A stretch of 64,000 nucleotides of DNA, taken from the NCBI GenBank assembly GCA_030683155.1, contig JAUXMV010000099.1:1-64000 (forward strand). Reading direction: 5' to 3'. The position numbers were made by a program, and so were the translations under genes. Source of the stretch: Bacteroidales bacterium. GTDB lineage: Bacteria; Bacteroidota; Bacteroidia; Bacteroidales; F082. This document shows positions 1 to 7,253 of the stretch, one piece after another (within the stretch, counting starts at the first letter, position 1; each line of letters begins with the position of its first letter). Below the pieces are notes generated by a model. The model was not told the origin of the DNA, searched no databases, and was given only the letters and a program-made list of their open reading frames with translations.

Positions 1-162
1 CAGGATCAAGACTACCATATACTTTGGTTTGACCTGCGGTGGCTGTTACTGTAACAGGTAATGTGTAATAGCACAGGTAACACCAGGGGTGAAGGTAATA
101 GCGTAGTTTGTATTTGCAAGCGTTCCTTGGTTAATTGCATAAGGACTTGTTGCAACATCTTC
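1..162 (-). pseudogene. Decayed continuation of the MBG-repeat gene
   Basis: Downstream of the TGA the same frame continues as recognisable MBG repeat (EDVATSPYAINQGTL, NYAITFTPGVT). It then shifts frame near 56-66, after which VTVTATAGQTKVYGSLDP is readable in another frame up to the window edge. The repeat starting at base 1 recurs at base 258, an offset of 257 rather than a multiple of three, which is what one lost base would give. The gene is decayed, or the assembly is wrong in a repeat. Confidence 0.65.
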
Positions 163-1506
163 TCAAGCTGTACGTGTTAATGCGCCAGTAAAACTAATTG
201 CATCACCATTTGGAAGAACAAAACCTACAGCAGGAGCTGATGTATATGTATACACAGCAGGATCAAGACTACCATATACTTTGGTTTGACCGGCATCAGC
301 TGTTACTGTAACAGGAAGTGTTGCAATAGCAAAGTTATCACCAACATAAGTAATGGTATAGTTTGATGCAATAGGCCCAATGTTAAGTGTTCCTTGAGTA
401 ATTGCATATGGTCCACCAGTTACTGTTTCACCTGCGGCACGTGTGAGTGCACCGGTGTAAACATCTAGAGCAAATAGTGGTATTGAACCAGTATATGTTA
501 AAACCGGGTCGACACTACCATACACTTTTGTTTGTCCAGCATCAGCCGTAACAGTAATAAGTGCAGGTGTGATATTCGCAGTTGGATTATATGTTTTGGT
601 TAAAGCACCACCCGGTAAGGTAGTATTAAACATATGTTCAGCATCAGTAATCGTCATAACACCTGTCATAGGGATGTTATTAGCAGCATTTACATCGTTA
701 AATGTAAACACGCCTGTTGCGAAAGTCAATCCACCAAGTCCATATAAAGCAGTTGGCGTAGGTGCCACTGCAGTATTTGTTCCATCATAAGGCTTGTTAC
801 TAGGTGTTGTTACAAAAGTAAAATCAATGATTTTACGAGTGTCAAGTGTAATTGATTTAGCAGTTCCATAATCACCACCTTCAACATTTATAAAAGTGTT
901 TGAAGAGAGGGGATTATTTACTAGGCCAACATTTCCAAGATGCCATTGGTAAAAACCATAGCCCAGATCAGGAACACCAGCCGGAACGGCGGTAATATTA
1001 ACAACAGTTGAGTTACCAGGAACGTTGATAACACCTCCAGGGAAGTTGATATCAGTATTTGGTATTACTGGTGTTGCACTAGGCACTGACACTACTGCTT
1101 TGCTACCGACTCCTTGAACCGTTACAGTCAGCTGTGTGAAGAAAATTGCTTGAACAGCACTACCTCCAGCACCTAGTTGGAATGTGTTCGGGCTAACATT
1201 GTCCAAACCCAACACACCGATCCAACGGTTAAAAGAACCCGCAGAGGCTGTAACATCAAAAATTTGGCCAACAGCTTCTGAGTGAGTTGCAGCTAAAATA
1301 GTGAAAGTGCCTGGCCCTGTTAGAGGAGCTGAGACATAAGCACCTCCATGAGGGGTTGCATCGACAGTAACCGTACCAGGACCATAAATAGTAATGGTAA
1401 TGTCCTGTGCAGTCACAACACCCGAGACGAGCAAGAGCATTGTAAACAACAACGCAAATACCCCTCGAGTTAGCCAAAGACGTTTCAAATCGTACTTTGT
1501 TTCCAT
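163..1506 (-). CDS. Secreted MBG/YDG-repeat protein, open part of a broken gene
   Basis: Large surface or secreted adhesin-like protein made of repeated beta domains. From the ATG at 1506 the protein opens with a clear signal peptide (basic start, hydrophobic stretch ending near VVTAQ). It continues with a beta-rich region, a YDG-type domain (KPYDGTNTAV) and then tandem MBG repeats carrying the hallmark VTVTADAGQTKVYGS. Upstream in-frame ATGs at 1560 and 1644 exist, but they would place 18-46 residues before the signal peptide, so 1506 is preferred. The frame closes at a TGA at 163-165 in the middle of an MBG repeat (GALTRTA, then stop, where the sister repeat reads GALTRAAGETV). This is therefore not a natural C-terminus. 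Function is inferred from domain type only; ligand and anchoring are unknown because the C-terminus lies outside the window. Confidence 0.75.
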   Translation of the reverse strand: METKYDLKRLWLTRGVFALLFTMLLLVSGVVTAQDITITIYGPGTVTVDATPHGGAYVSAPLTGPGTFTILAATHSEAVGQIFDVTASAGSFNRWIGVLGLDNVSPNTFQLGAGGSAVQAIFFTQLTVTVQGVGSKAVVSVPSATPVIPNTDINFPGGVINVPGNSTVVNITAVPAGVPDLGYGFYQWHLGNVGLVNNPLSSNTFINVEGGDYGTAKSITLDTRKIIDFTFVTTPSNKPYDGTNTAVAPTPTALYGLGGLTFATGVFTFNDVNAANNIPMTGVMTITDAEHMFNTTLPGGALTKTYNPTANITPALITVTADAGQTKVYGSVDPVLTYTGSIPLFALDVYTGALTRAAGETVTGGPYAITQGTLNIGPIASNYTITYVGDNFAIATLPVTVTADAGQTKVYGSLDPAVYTYTSAPAVGFVLPNGDAISFTGALTRTA

Positions 1507-1714
1507 GAGATTCGAGATTTTGTGAATAAAAATTAAATTAGATTTTTTTTGGTTTTCCATTGAATTATTAAAAAGGTTAATAATTTGTTTTTCAGGTTGC
1601 ACAGCGGGGTCGCGGCTCCTGGCATTGATTCCTGGCTCATTCATAACTGGTCAGTTTTTTGATTTAGTGAAAAATTGAATATATCCCATAAAATTGAAAA
1701 TTATATTTGTTACG

Positions 1715-1745
1715 CAAAAGTAATAAAATAGTTTCACGCCACAAA
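1715..1745 (-). promoter_or_regulatory. Bacteroidota-type promoter for the MBG-repeat gene
   Basis: On the minus strand TTTG (1745-1742), 19 bases, then TACTTTTG (1722-1715). This matches the Bacteroidota TTTG-N19-TAnnTTTG consensus. It implies a 5' leader of about 200 bases if translation starts at 1506, or about 60 bases if it starts at 1644. Confidence 0.6.
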
Positions 1746-3341
1746 AAGTTTCTTTAACATTACAAAGCTACAAAAATAGCACATCACATGCATAAAATCA
1801 AAATTAATGCAAAATAAATCGCGAACGAACATATTTTTTTGCTCTATCACTCTAAAACTCTTGATAACAGTGCGTTTCCGCATAAATATTTCTCAAATTG
1901 TGGACAAAAGTAAGCGAAGATACAATGCAATGCAAGTTTTTTTTTCAAAAAGCTTCTTAAAATCCCAATAAACACAGTAATTAACGCCAATTTAACACAT
2001 GAAATCTGCTAAAATGTTGATGCTGAAAGAAAAAATCACTTACTAGTCCATTGAACGCTTGACAAAAAGATAAAGCTAAGTTTGTTTTAGCTTAAAAAAA
2101 CTCAAAAAAAAGGCAGGATATCATCCAGAATACTTCGAAACCGAGAGAGGAAACACTTAAGTAAATGCGTTTTTTAGATCATAAAGTTCATTTGTTGGCA
2201 CCAAAAGAGTTGTTCGGTTCAAAAAAAACCAAAATTTGTAAGAGTTTTTTCAAAATATTTATTGTTATGAAATTCACATCGGCTGCTTTTTGCTTAACAC
2301 AGCACGGTAAAAGGCCATCCATGAAGAGAACAAAAGGTTGAAAAGCAAAAAGTAATTAACATGCAGTGAGAACTTCCCTGTTAATGAAGATAGTCCGCGA
2401 GTATTCCTCGTATTTCTATCACTACAGTACAAGCGAAAATGAAGATTAGCCTTGGTTACTGTCAAATTATCAGAATTATATCCGTTTAAATCCCTTGCAT
2501 TATTTCCAAAACCATCTTTAGCAATGCTAGCAGGAGCAGTAGCGAAACGATGATGCAAATAAAAGGGAGAATGACTTTTGAAAGAAAAAGTAAAAAACAG
2601 GTTTTATAAAAGTGCTTATATATATAAGGTGTAAGAACTAGCATCTAAAGTGTTGCAAAGGATGTGAGGGTGAGCCAAAAGAAAGACTTTTGGTTCACTA
2701 AACGCTTGTGAATACTATCTGAGATTAATCCCTGCCGCTAAAATGACATAGTTCTGGTAGGAGTTGGAGGATAAAGGGAAGAATCGTAAATGAATAAATG
2801 ATGACAAAGTGGGTCTTTTAGCAGACCACATATATTAAGGTGAAAAAAAAAGTCACAAAGATATTTCAAATGAATTGAGAAGGATCTAAAAGCAGAAAAA
2901 GTATAAGCAGAAAAAAACTTCAAGTCCGCAGTAAGCCTCAAACAAGCATGTGCAGCAGCAGTGAGAAAAAACATTTGGATTTAGTTGCAGAGTGGCAATA
3001 TCGCCACGAGAATGCGCTATTTGAAGTTGATGCCGACTTATGCATCGAATATTTTATTCTCATCGCATAGAAAAGACGTCAAATGAAGCAAAGATGTTCA
3101 CATCTTTGAAGTAGTATTCTTCATTTTCAGGCTGTTAAAAAGAGAACAACAGGGTCATCCCTCAGTTTGAGGCTGTCCGAAAAAAATATTTAATTTACAT
3201 GAAAAAATCGGGAAATGACCGAAAGTTAATAAGCGTGAGAAAATGTGGGTGTGAGAGGCTTGGAATAATGATTGTGCGAAGCAGCAAAGTAGTTGCAGAA
3301 TTAATGAAGCTTTGGATTTTAAACAGCAACTCGCTTTATTT
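1746..3341. other. AT-rich intergenic stretch with no recognisable gene
   Basis: About 1.6 kb with many A and T runs. Short open frames exist (for example 2274-2558 and 2738-2974 on the minus strand), but none resembles a known family, has a plausible start context or shows protein-like composition. I recognise no RNA gene here. A lone GAGGCTGTCCGA at about 3173 resembles an end of the IS1182-type element at 32.5-34.3 kb. Confidence 0.5.
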
Positions 3342-3372
3342 CGCAGTTATTCAACATCTTAGCTCTGCTCAA

Positions 3373-3401
3373 GTTCAGCGTAGTCTGTAACTACGTCGCT
3401 T
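3373..3401 (+). repeat. REP-like palindrome, copy A
   Basis: First of five copies of a roughly 29-base element with core CGTAGTCtgtaACTACG. The inner arms GTAGT/ACTAC can form a short hairpin. It has the same orientation as the copy at 3471 and lies on the downstream side of the transposase pseudogene. A looser duplication of the flanking sequence (ttattcaa..tttagctctgc) surrounds copies A and B. Confidence 0.6.
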
Positions 3402-3470
3402 CATTCCGTTGTTATTCAAATATTTAGCTCTGCACAGTCTGCATATTCATCGTATGATTTCGCTCCCTAA

Positions 3471-3500
3471 GTTCGGCATAGTCTGTGACTACGTCGCTTT
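3471..3500 (+). repeat. REP-like palindrome, copy B
   Basis: Second copy, reading GTTCGGCATAGTCTGTGACT then ACGTCGCTTT. Stem TAGTC/GACTA with a three-base loop. Oriented like copy A and opposite to copies C, D and E. Confidence 0.6.
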
Positions 3501-3541
3501 ATTTTACTGTTAGTCAAGCTGATCATTCAAGCTGATGGAAG

Positions 3542-3570
3542 AGGCGTCGTAGTCGCAGACTACGCCGAAC
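3542..3570 (-). repeat. REP-like palindrome, copy C
   Basis: Contains CGTAGTCGCAGACTACG, a perfect seven-base-pair stem with a three-base loop, followed by CCGAAC. It is inverted relative to copies A and B and lies about 90 bases beyond the transposase stop codon. Confidence 0.65.
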
Positions 3571-3658
3571 GAATAAACACGTTGCATTATATCACTAAAA
3601 TTCAAGCCATCCGCTTTCATTCAAGTCCTAATGAAAACTACATCGTTTTATCTCGCTG

Positions 3659-4224
3659 TCAATCATATGTTTTCCATGGAACTGATAACAGTACTACATC
3701 CAACATGCTTGTCAGTCCGGCATAATTTCGTGCGCTTGAATAAAGATAGTATTCTGGTTTTTCTACCAGTCCTGCTCTTACAGGATTGTCATGAATATAT
3801 GTTAACTTTTGCTCGATAAACTTATTGGAGTGCAAAACGATGGAATGGTTTTCATGAGTCCAGAACTGAAAGTCGGTATTTCGTTGATGTCGACCGGCAC
3901 TTTGCCTGAAAAGCTTTAGCATCCATTCCCGACGGCTTTCATCCTCTTCACTTATCGATCTGATAATAGTTTGGATGTAAATTTTTTTAAGTCACCAATT
4001 ATTTGACTCAAGTCTCCCATTGGGCTATTTAGAATTAAATGAACATGGTTCGACATGATTACGTAAGCAAAAATCTGTAGACCTTTATTCTCCTGACAAT
4101 ATCGCAGACTGTCCAATAGAATATCCCGATATCGCTGTCTTGTAGAAATATCAACCCATTCAACAACCTGCATCGTAGAATAATAAAGAGCTGACTGATC
4201 TTCTATGCGGTATCCTGTTGTCAT
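3659..4224 (-). pseudogene. REP-associated/IS200-like tyrosine (Y1, HUH) transposase, frameshifted
   Basis: Y1 single-strand transposase of the REP-associated (RAYT) or IS200-like type, which nicks and joins DNA at small hairpins. The first frame (4224-3952) carries the family opening (TGYRIEDQSALYYSTMQVVEW) and the HUH motif in YVIMSNHVHLIL (His60, His62). The second frame (from about 3970 to 3659) carries the C-terminal half: SRREWMLKLF, FQFWTHENH and YIHDNPVRAGLVEKPEYY, whose Tyr is the likely nucleophile. The frames join cleanly if one base is restored in the T run at 3970-3972, giving FTSKTIIRSIS. The product would be about 188 residues, normal for the family. One indel is the only visible defect, so the inactivation looks recent, or it is a sequencing error. 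Five palindromes surround the gene, as with RAYT/REP systems. Confidence 0.8.
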
Positions 4225-4321
4225 TGGTTTGGTTGTTATTGGTTTTCAGTCTCAAATTTAATAATTTTTGGTTATTACAAGTGGCTTTTAAAACGATGTG
4301 GTTGTGGACTATGCTTTTTTT

Positions 4322-4350
4322 AAGCGACGTAGTTGCAGACTGCAGCGAAC
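4322..4350 (-). repeat. REP-like palindrome, copy D
   Basis: AAGCGACGTAGTTGCAGACT then GCAGCGAAC. A slightly degenerate copy upstream of the transposase pseudogene, directly followed by GGGGG and copy E, with the same orientation as C and E. Confidence 0.6.
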
Positions 4351-4359
4351 GGGGGTTTT

Positions 4360-4388
4360 AAGCGACGTAGTCACAGACTACGCCGAAC
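4360..4388 (-). repeat. REP-like palindrome, copy E
   Basis: AAGCGACGTAGTCACAGACT then ACGCCGAAC, followed by GGGGG as in copy D. D and E form a tandem pair offset by 38 bases. Stem TAGTC/GACTA. Confidence 0.6.
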
Positions 4389-4507
4389 GGGGGAAAAAGA
4401 CACATACAACATCAACTCCGAAGGGGTTGAATATCGTTCTCCAGAAAACCGGACAAAAATAAAAGATGGAAAATATTTAGTTGCAAAAGTGAATCCCTGA
4501 AAACACC

Positions 4508-4539
4508 AAAAACCTGAAAGCATAATGCTTTCAGGTTTT
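4508..4539. terminator. Terminator of the ExbB/ExbD operon
   Basis: Near-perfect hairpin AAAACCTGAAAGCAT / AATGCTTTCAGGTTTT, 20 bases past the last stop codon of the minus-strand operon. A and T runs on both sides make it usable in both directions. Confidence 0.8.
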
Positions 4540-4559
4540 ATATTATAAATGGGTCGAAA

Positions 4560-5027
4560 CTACTTCATTGCGACGCCTTTAACCGTAGAATAATTTATAC
4601 GGAAGGCACCGGATTTACGGAGTTCTTGTTTCACATCTGTTACGACGCCCATCTTGGTTTCGTCATGTACTTTCAGAGAAGTTGTTAGAAACTGGCGGTC
4701 AGCTTCGTTTCTGGCTTCACGCTCTCTGGCAATAAACTCTCCGATATCCTGCATTCTAGCGAACTGATCATTCAGCTGTATGCGGCTTTCGGTACCAAAC
4801 ATCGCTGTGTTGGTGGGAGGCCCAATATAAATATAGCTTACGAGCGACTTCTTCTCAAGTTTCTGTACTTCGGTTGCTGCAGGAAGACGAAGCTTCACGC
4901 GCAGGGTAACTTCACGCATAACTGTTGTAACCATAAAGAAGAACAAAAGCATGAAGATGATATCAGGCAACGAAGAGGTGTTGATGGCCGGTGAGCCTTT
5001 TCCTTTTTTAGTTTTAAATTTTGACAT
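4560..5027 (-). CDS. exbD: ExbD/TolR-type biopolymer transport protein (second copy)
   Basis: Accessory subunit of a proton-motive-force-driven inner-membrane motor (ExbB/ExbD or TolQ/TolR type) that energises TonB-dependent outer-membrane transport. At 155 residues it has a short basic N-terminus, one membrane helix (about residues 20-38, SLPDIIFMLLFFFMVTTVMR) carrying the conserved Asp (D22) needed for proton flow, and a periplasmic domain. The fourth and last gene of the operon, one base after the preceding ExbD. It differs from that paralogue in its periplasmic region and probably forms a heteromeric complex with it, an arrangement common in Bacteroidota. Confidence 0.88.
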   Translation of the reverse strand: MSKFKTKKGKGSPAINTSSLPDIIFMLLFFFMVTTVMREVTLRVKLRLPAATEVQKLEKKSLVSYIYIGPPTNTAMFGTESRIQLNDQFARMQDIGEFIAREREARNEADRQFLTTSLKVHDETKMGVVTDVKQELRKSGAFRINYSTVKGVAMK

Positions 5028-5028
5028 C

Positions 5029-5604
5029 TTATTGTCCTCCTATACTTTCTGGTTCAGCTTCACTGATACGCACAGGCACCGCTTCATTCACTGCTTTGAT
5101 CTGACCCTCATTTACAAGATTTGTAAAACGGACGCCAAATCGCTGCATGGCAAGTTCATCTTTGAGTTCATTGAAGGCGCGGGCTAATTCATTTTGAACT
5201 TTGATGTACATATTGTATGAGGTACCTCTATCGTTTTTAAGTGAGATCACACCTTTTGAGGTATGGATATCACCCAACAACTCAATTGATTTAATCTCCG
5301 TCTCAGGGAAGTTAGGATTATCAGGGAAGACCGGTGTCATAAACCTTTTAGCAACTTCTTTAAGGGTTCTGATATCACCAACTTTTCCGTCCACTAAAAG
5401 TCTGTCATCCTTATTAACAAGAACATTGAGTACATTACGCTCCCTTACTTTGATATCATCCGGTGTTTCAATAGGAGGCGGAAGTCTGCGGGTGATACCC
5501 GTATCCACGTCCATCGTCGTTGTCACAAGGAAAAATATCAACAACAGGAAAGCGATATCAGCCATAGTGCCCGCATTGATTTCTGGTGATGCTCTTCTGG
5601 CCAT
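5029..5604 (-). CDS. exbD: ExbD/TolR-type biopolymer transport protein (first copy)
   Basis: Partner of the ExbB-like protein at 6034-6840. At 191 residues: cytoplasmic start MARRASPEINAG, one membrane helix with the essential Asp in GTMADIAFLLLIFFLVTTTM, then a periplasmic domain longer than in the paralogue. The PPPIETPDDIKVRERNVLNV stretch is typical of Bacteroidota ExbD. Lies six bases after the four-TM gene and one base before the second exbD, so the four genes are surely one transcript. Whether it serves TonB or a Tol-like system cannot be told from sequence, because no tonB, tolA or tolB is adjacent. Confidence 0.9.
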   Translation of the reverse strand: MARRASPEINAGTMADIAFLLLIFFLVTTTMDVDTGITRRLPPPIETPDDIKVRERNVLNVLVNKDDRLLVDGKVGDIRTLKEVAKRFMTPVFPDNPNFPETEIKSIELLGDIHTSKGVISLKNDRGTSYNMYIKVQNELARAFNELKDELAMQRFGVRFTNLVNEGQIKAVNEAVPVRISEAEPESIGGQ

Positions 5605-5610
5605 TTTTTG

Positions 5611-6027
5611 TTATTTAAAGATTTTGAAAATACTCGAGTACAAAATAGCGACAATAGCGAGTGCTGATGTTATATAGGTAAACAACAACCCCATGCCGAC
5701 CATCTTGGATGTCTGCGCATTAATTTTTAATGTTTCCAACCTAAGTTCGCTGAAAGTGTTTCCTGCCAGACTATATGACAGGATGCCGATTAAAGCAACC
5801 AATCCAAGACTGACGAGCAATTTTACAATATTACCCGGATTCAGTATAAAACCATAAACGGGAGAAATGATTGCTACCACCACACCCAACACGAGGAGGA
5901 CATAGCCCCACTGCATGAGCGTTGCTGAGTCAATTCCACCTGCATAGAACAGCACGGCCAAAACAACCGAAACTGCCATCAGAACATAGAGTACCCAGCT
6001 TACAACTTTTGAAATTTTGTTAACCAT
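5611..6027 (-). CDS. Four-helix membrane protein of the ExbBD operon
   Basis: 138 residues, almost all hydrophobic, with four predicted membrane helices at roughly residues 8-28, 38-60, 68-88 and 110-136. No catalytic or binding motif is visible. It is fixed between exbB and exbD with gaps of six bases on each side, and small membrane proteins at this position recur in Bacteroidota ExbBD loci. A role in assembling or tuning the motor is an inference from location only. Confidence 0.75.
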   Translation of the reverse strand: MVNKISKVVSWVLYVLMAVSVVLAVLFYAGGIDSATLMQWGYVLLVLGVVVAIISPVYGFILNPGNIVKLLVSLGLVALIGILSYSLAGNTFSELRLETLKINAQTSKMVGMGLLFTYITSALAIVAILYSSIFKIFK

Positions 6028-6033
6028 GGTACT

Positions 6034-6840
6034 TTATTTTTTTGCAAATTTACTTACTATGTCGATAAAGGTGATAGAGCTATCTTCCATATCATTGACA
6101 AGATTGTCAATTTTTGAAATAATATAGTTGTAGAAAATCTGCAGAATAATCGCAACGATAAGACCAAATACAGTTGTCAAAAGCGCAACCTTGATACCAG
6201 AAGCAACGATCTGTGGAGAAATGTCGCCGGCAGCAGCGATATCATCAAAAGCCTGAATCATACCGATTACAGTACCCATAAACCCGAGCATAGGTGCAAG
6301 AGCGATGAAAAGTGATATCCAGCTAACACCACTTTCGAGGCGACCAGTGATTACCGAGCCGTAAGCAACGATAGATTTTTCCACTTCTTCCATTCCGTGA
6401 TCATAACGCAAAAGGCCCTGATAGAAGATACTTGCAACAGGTCCACGTGTGTTACGGCAAATTTCCTTTGCTTTTTCAACACCTTCATTTTTCAATGCTT
6501 CATCAATACTTGCAAGCAAGGTCTTTGTGTTGGTTGTGCTTAAGGTTAGATAAAGAATTCTTTCGATGCTTATAGCCAAACCAAAAATGAGGGTAAGCAA
6601 AACGATACCCATAAACTCCGGTCCACCTTCGATGAATTTTTCTTTGATAACTTCATGAAATGTTAGTGGTTCTTCGTCGGCCACCTGCATTTCCAGTGTT
6701 GTTTCGGCGACTTCAGTCACTGCCGGTTGTTCAGCAGCCTGTTCTGTAGGCTCCTCTGTGGTATCCTGAGCAAGTACAATGTGGTTCAAGCCAAAGGTCA
6801 TCATACCTGCAATGGTAAGTAAAGCAATTAATTTTTTCAT
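6034..6840 (-). CDS. exbB: ExbB/TolQ/MotA-family proton channel protein
   Basis: Channel-forming subunit of the proton-driven motor. 268 residues: signal-like N-terminal helix (residues 1-24), an acidic Thr/Glu-rich linker (about 25-65), then the MotA/TolQ/ExbB fold with helices near 75-97, 160-185 and 205-235. The conserved SWISLFIALAPMLGFMGTVIGMI region and the ALLTTVFGLIVAI helix line the channel. The N-terminal helix-plus-acidic-linker extension is longer than E. coli ExbB but usual in Bacteroidota. First gene of the operon; its promoter is at 6912-6945. Confidence 0.9.
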   Translation of the reverse strand: MKKLIALLTIAGMMTFGLNHIVLAQDTTEEPTEQAAEQPAVTEVAETTLEMQVADEEPLTFHEVIKEKFIEGGPEFMGIVLLTLIFGLAISIERILYLTLSTTNTKTLLASIDEALKNEGVEKAKEICRNTRGPVASIFYQGLLRYDHGMEEVEKSIVAYGSVITGRLESGVSWISLFIALAPMLGFMGTVIGMIQAFDDIAAAGDISPQIVASGIKVALLTTVFGLIVAIILQIFYNYIISKIDNLVNDMEDSSITFIDIVSKFAKK

Positions 6841-6911
6841 AGTTGATAGTGTTGATTACTACTTTAAACTCCGTTTGTGTGGTTTATTGATATTTGATGA
6901 TTTAAAGAAAG

Positions 6912-6945
6912 CAAAGTTATGATATTTTTTTTCAAATTGTCCAAA
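6912..6945 (-). promoter_or_regulatory. Promoter of the ExbB/ExbD operon
   Basis: Minus strand: TTTG (6945-6942), 22 bases, TAACTTTG (6919-6912), the TAnnTTTG -7 box of Bacteroidota. About 70 bases upstream of the exbB ATG. Confidence 0.55.
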
Positions 6946-6958
6946 CTAATTTTCCTTG

Positions 6959-7046
6959 CGGAGAGAGCGGGATTCGAACCCGCGGTACCCTTTTGAGGTA
7001 CACACACTTTCCAGGCGTGCGCCTTCAACCACTCGGCCATCTCTCC
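6959..7046 (-). tRNA. tRNA-Ser(GGA)
   Basis: 88 bases on the minus strand. Acceptor GGAGAGA pairs with TCTCTCC, discriminator G; GGCCGAGTGG D-arm; anticodon loop CTGGAAA with anticodon GGA; long variable arm typical of serine tRNA; T-arm GGTTCGAATCC-type. The 3' CCA is not encoded (GCAAG follows). Confidence 0.95.
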
Positions 7047-7198
7047 AGTTATTAATATTACAGCCTTTGTGGCTTTTTAAAACAGTTGCCAAAAGTACAT
7101 ATTTTTTTTATTTCTAAACATGCTTTTTATTATACGCCCTAGTTTGGATTTAATCTAAACAATTTCATTGCCTGTTTATTGTCTGTCAAGTGCTTTCC

Positions 7199-7239
7199 AA
7201 ATTTTCTCTTCACGTTTTTAAATTTTCTCTTCACGTTTT
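7199..7239 (+). repeat. Short tandem duplication
   Basis: The 20-mer AAATTTTCTCTTCACGTTTT occurs twice, at 7199-7218 and 7220-7239, between the tRNA and the stop codon of the M28 peptidase gene. No function is visible; it looks like a local duplication. Confidence 0.6.
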
Positions 7240-7253
7240 ATTCCAAACAACCA

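Noticed and set aside
2274-2974. Two minus-strand open frames (94 and 78 codons)
   Set aside because: No family resemblance, no plausible start region, AT-run-rich composition and no conserved neighbours; treated as chance.
3130-3190. Sequences resembling IS1182 ends (AGGCTGTTAAAAAGAG and GAGGCTGTCCGA)
   Set aside because: Only about 12 matching bases and no paired inverted end or transposase remnant; could be a solo relic but not enough to call an element.
3199-3819. Plus-strand open frames of about 60 codons
   Set aside because: They run through palindromes and antisense to the transposase pseudogene; no coding character.
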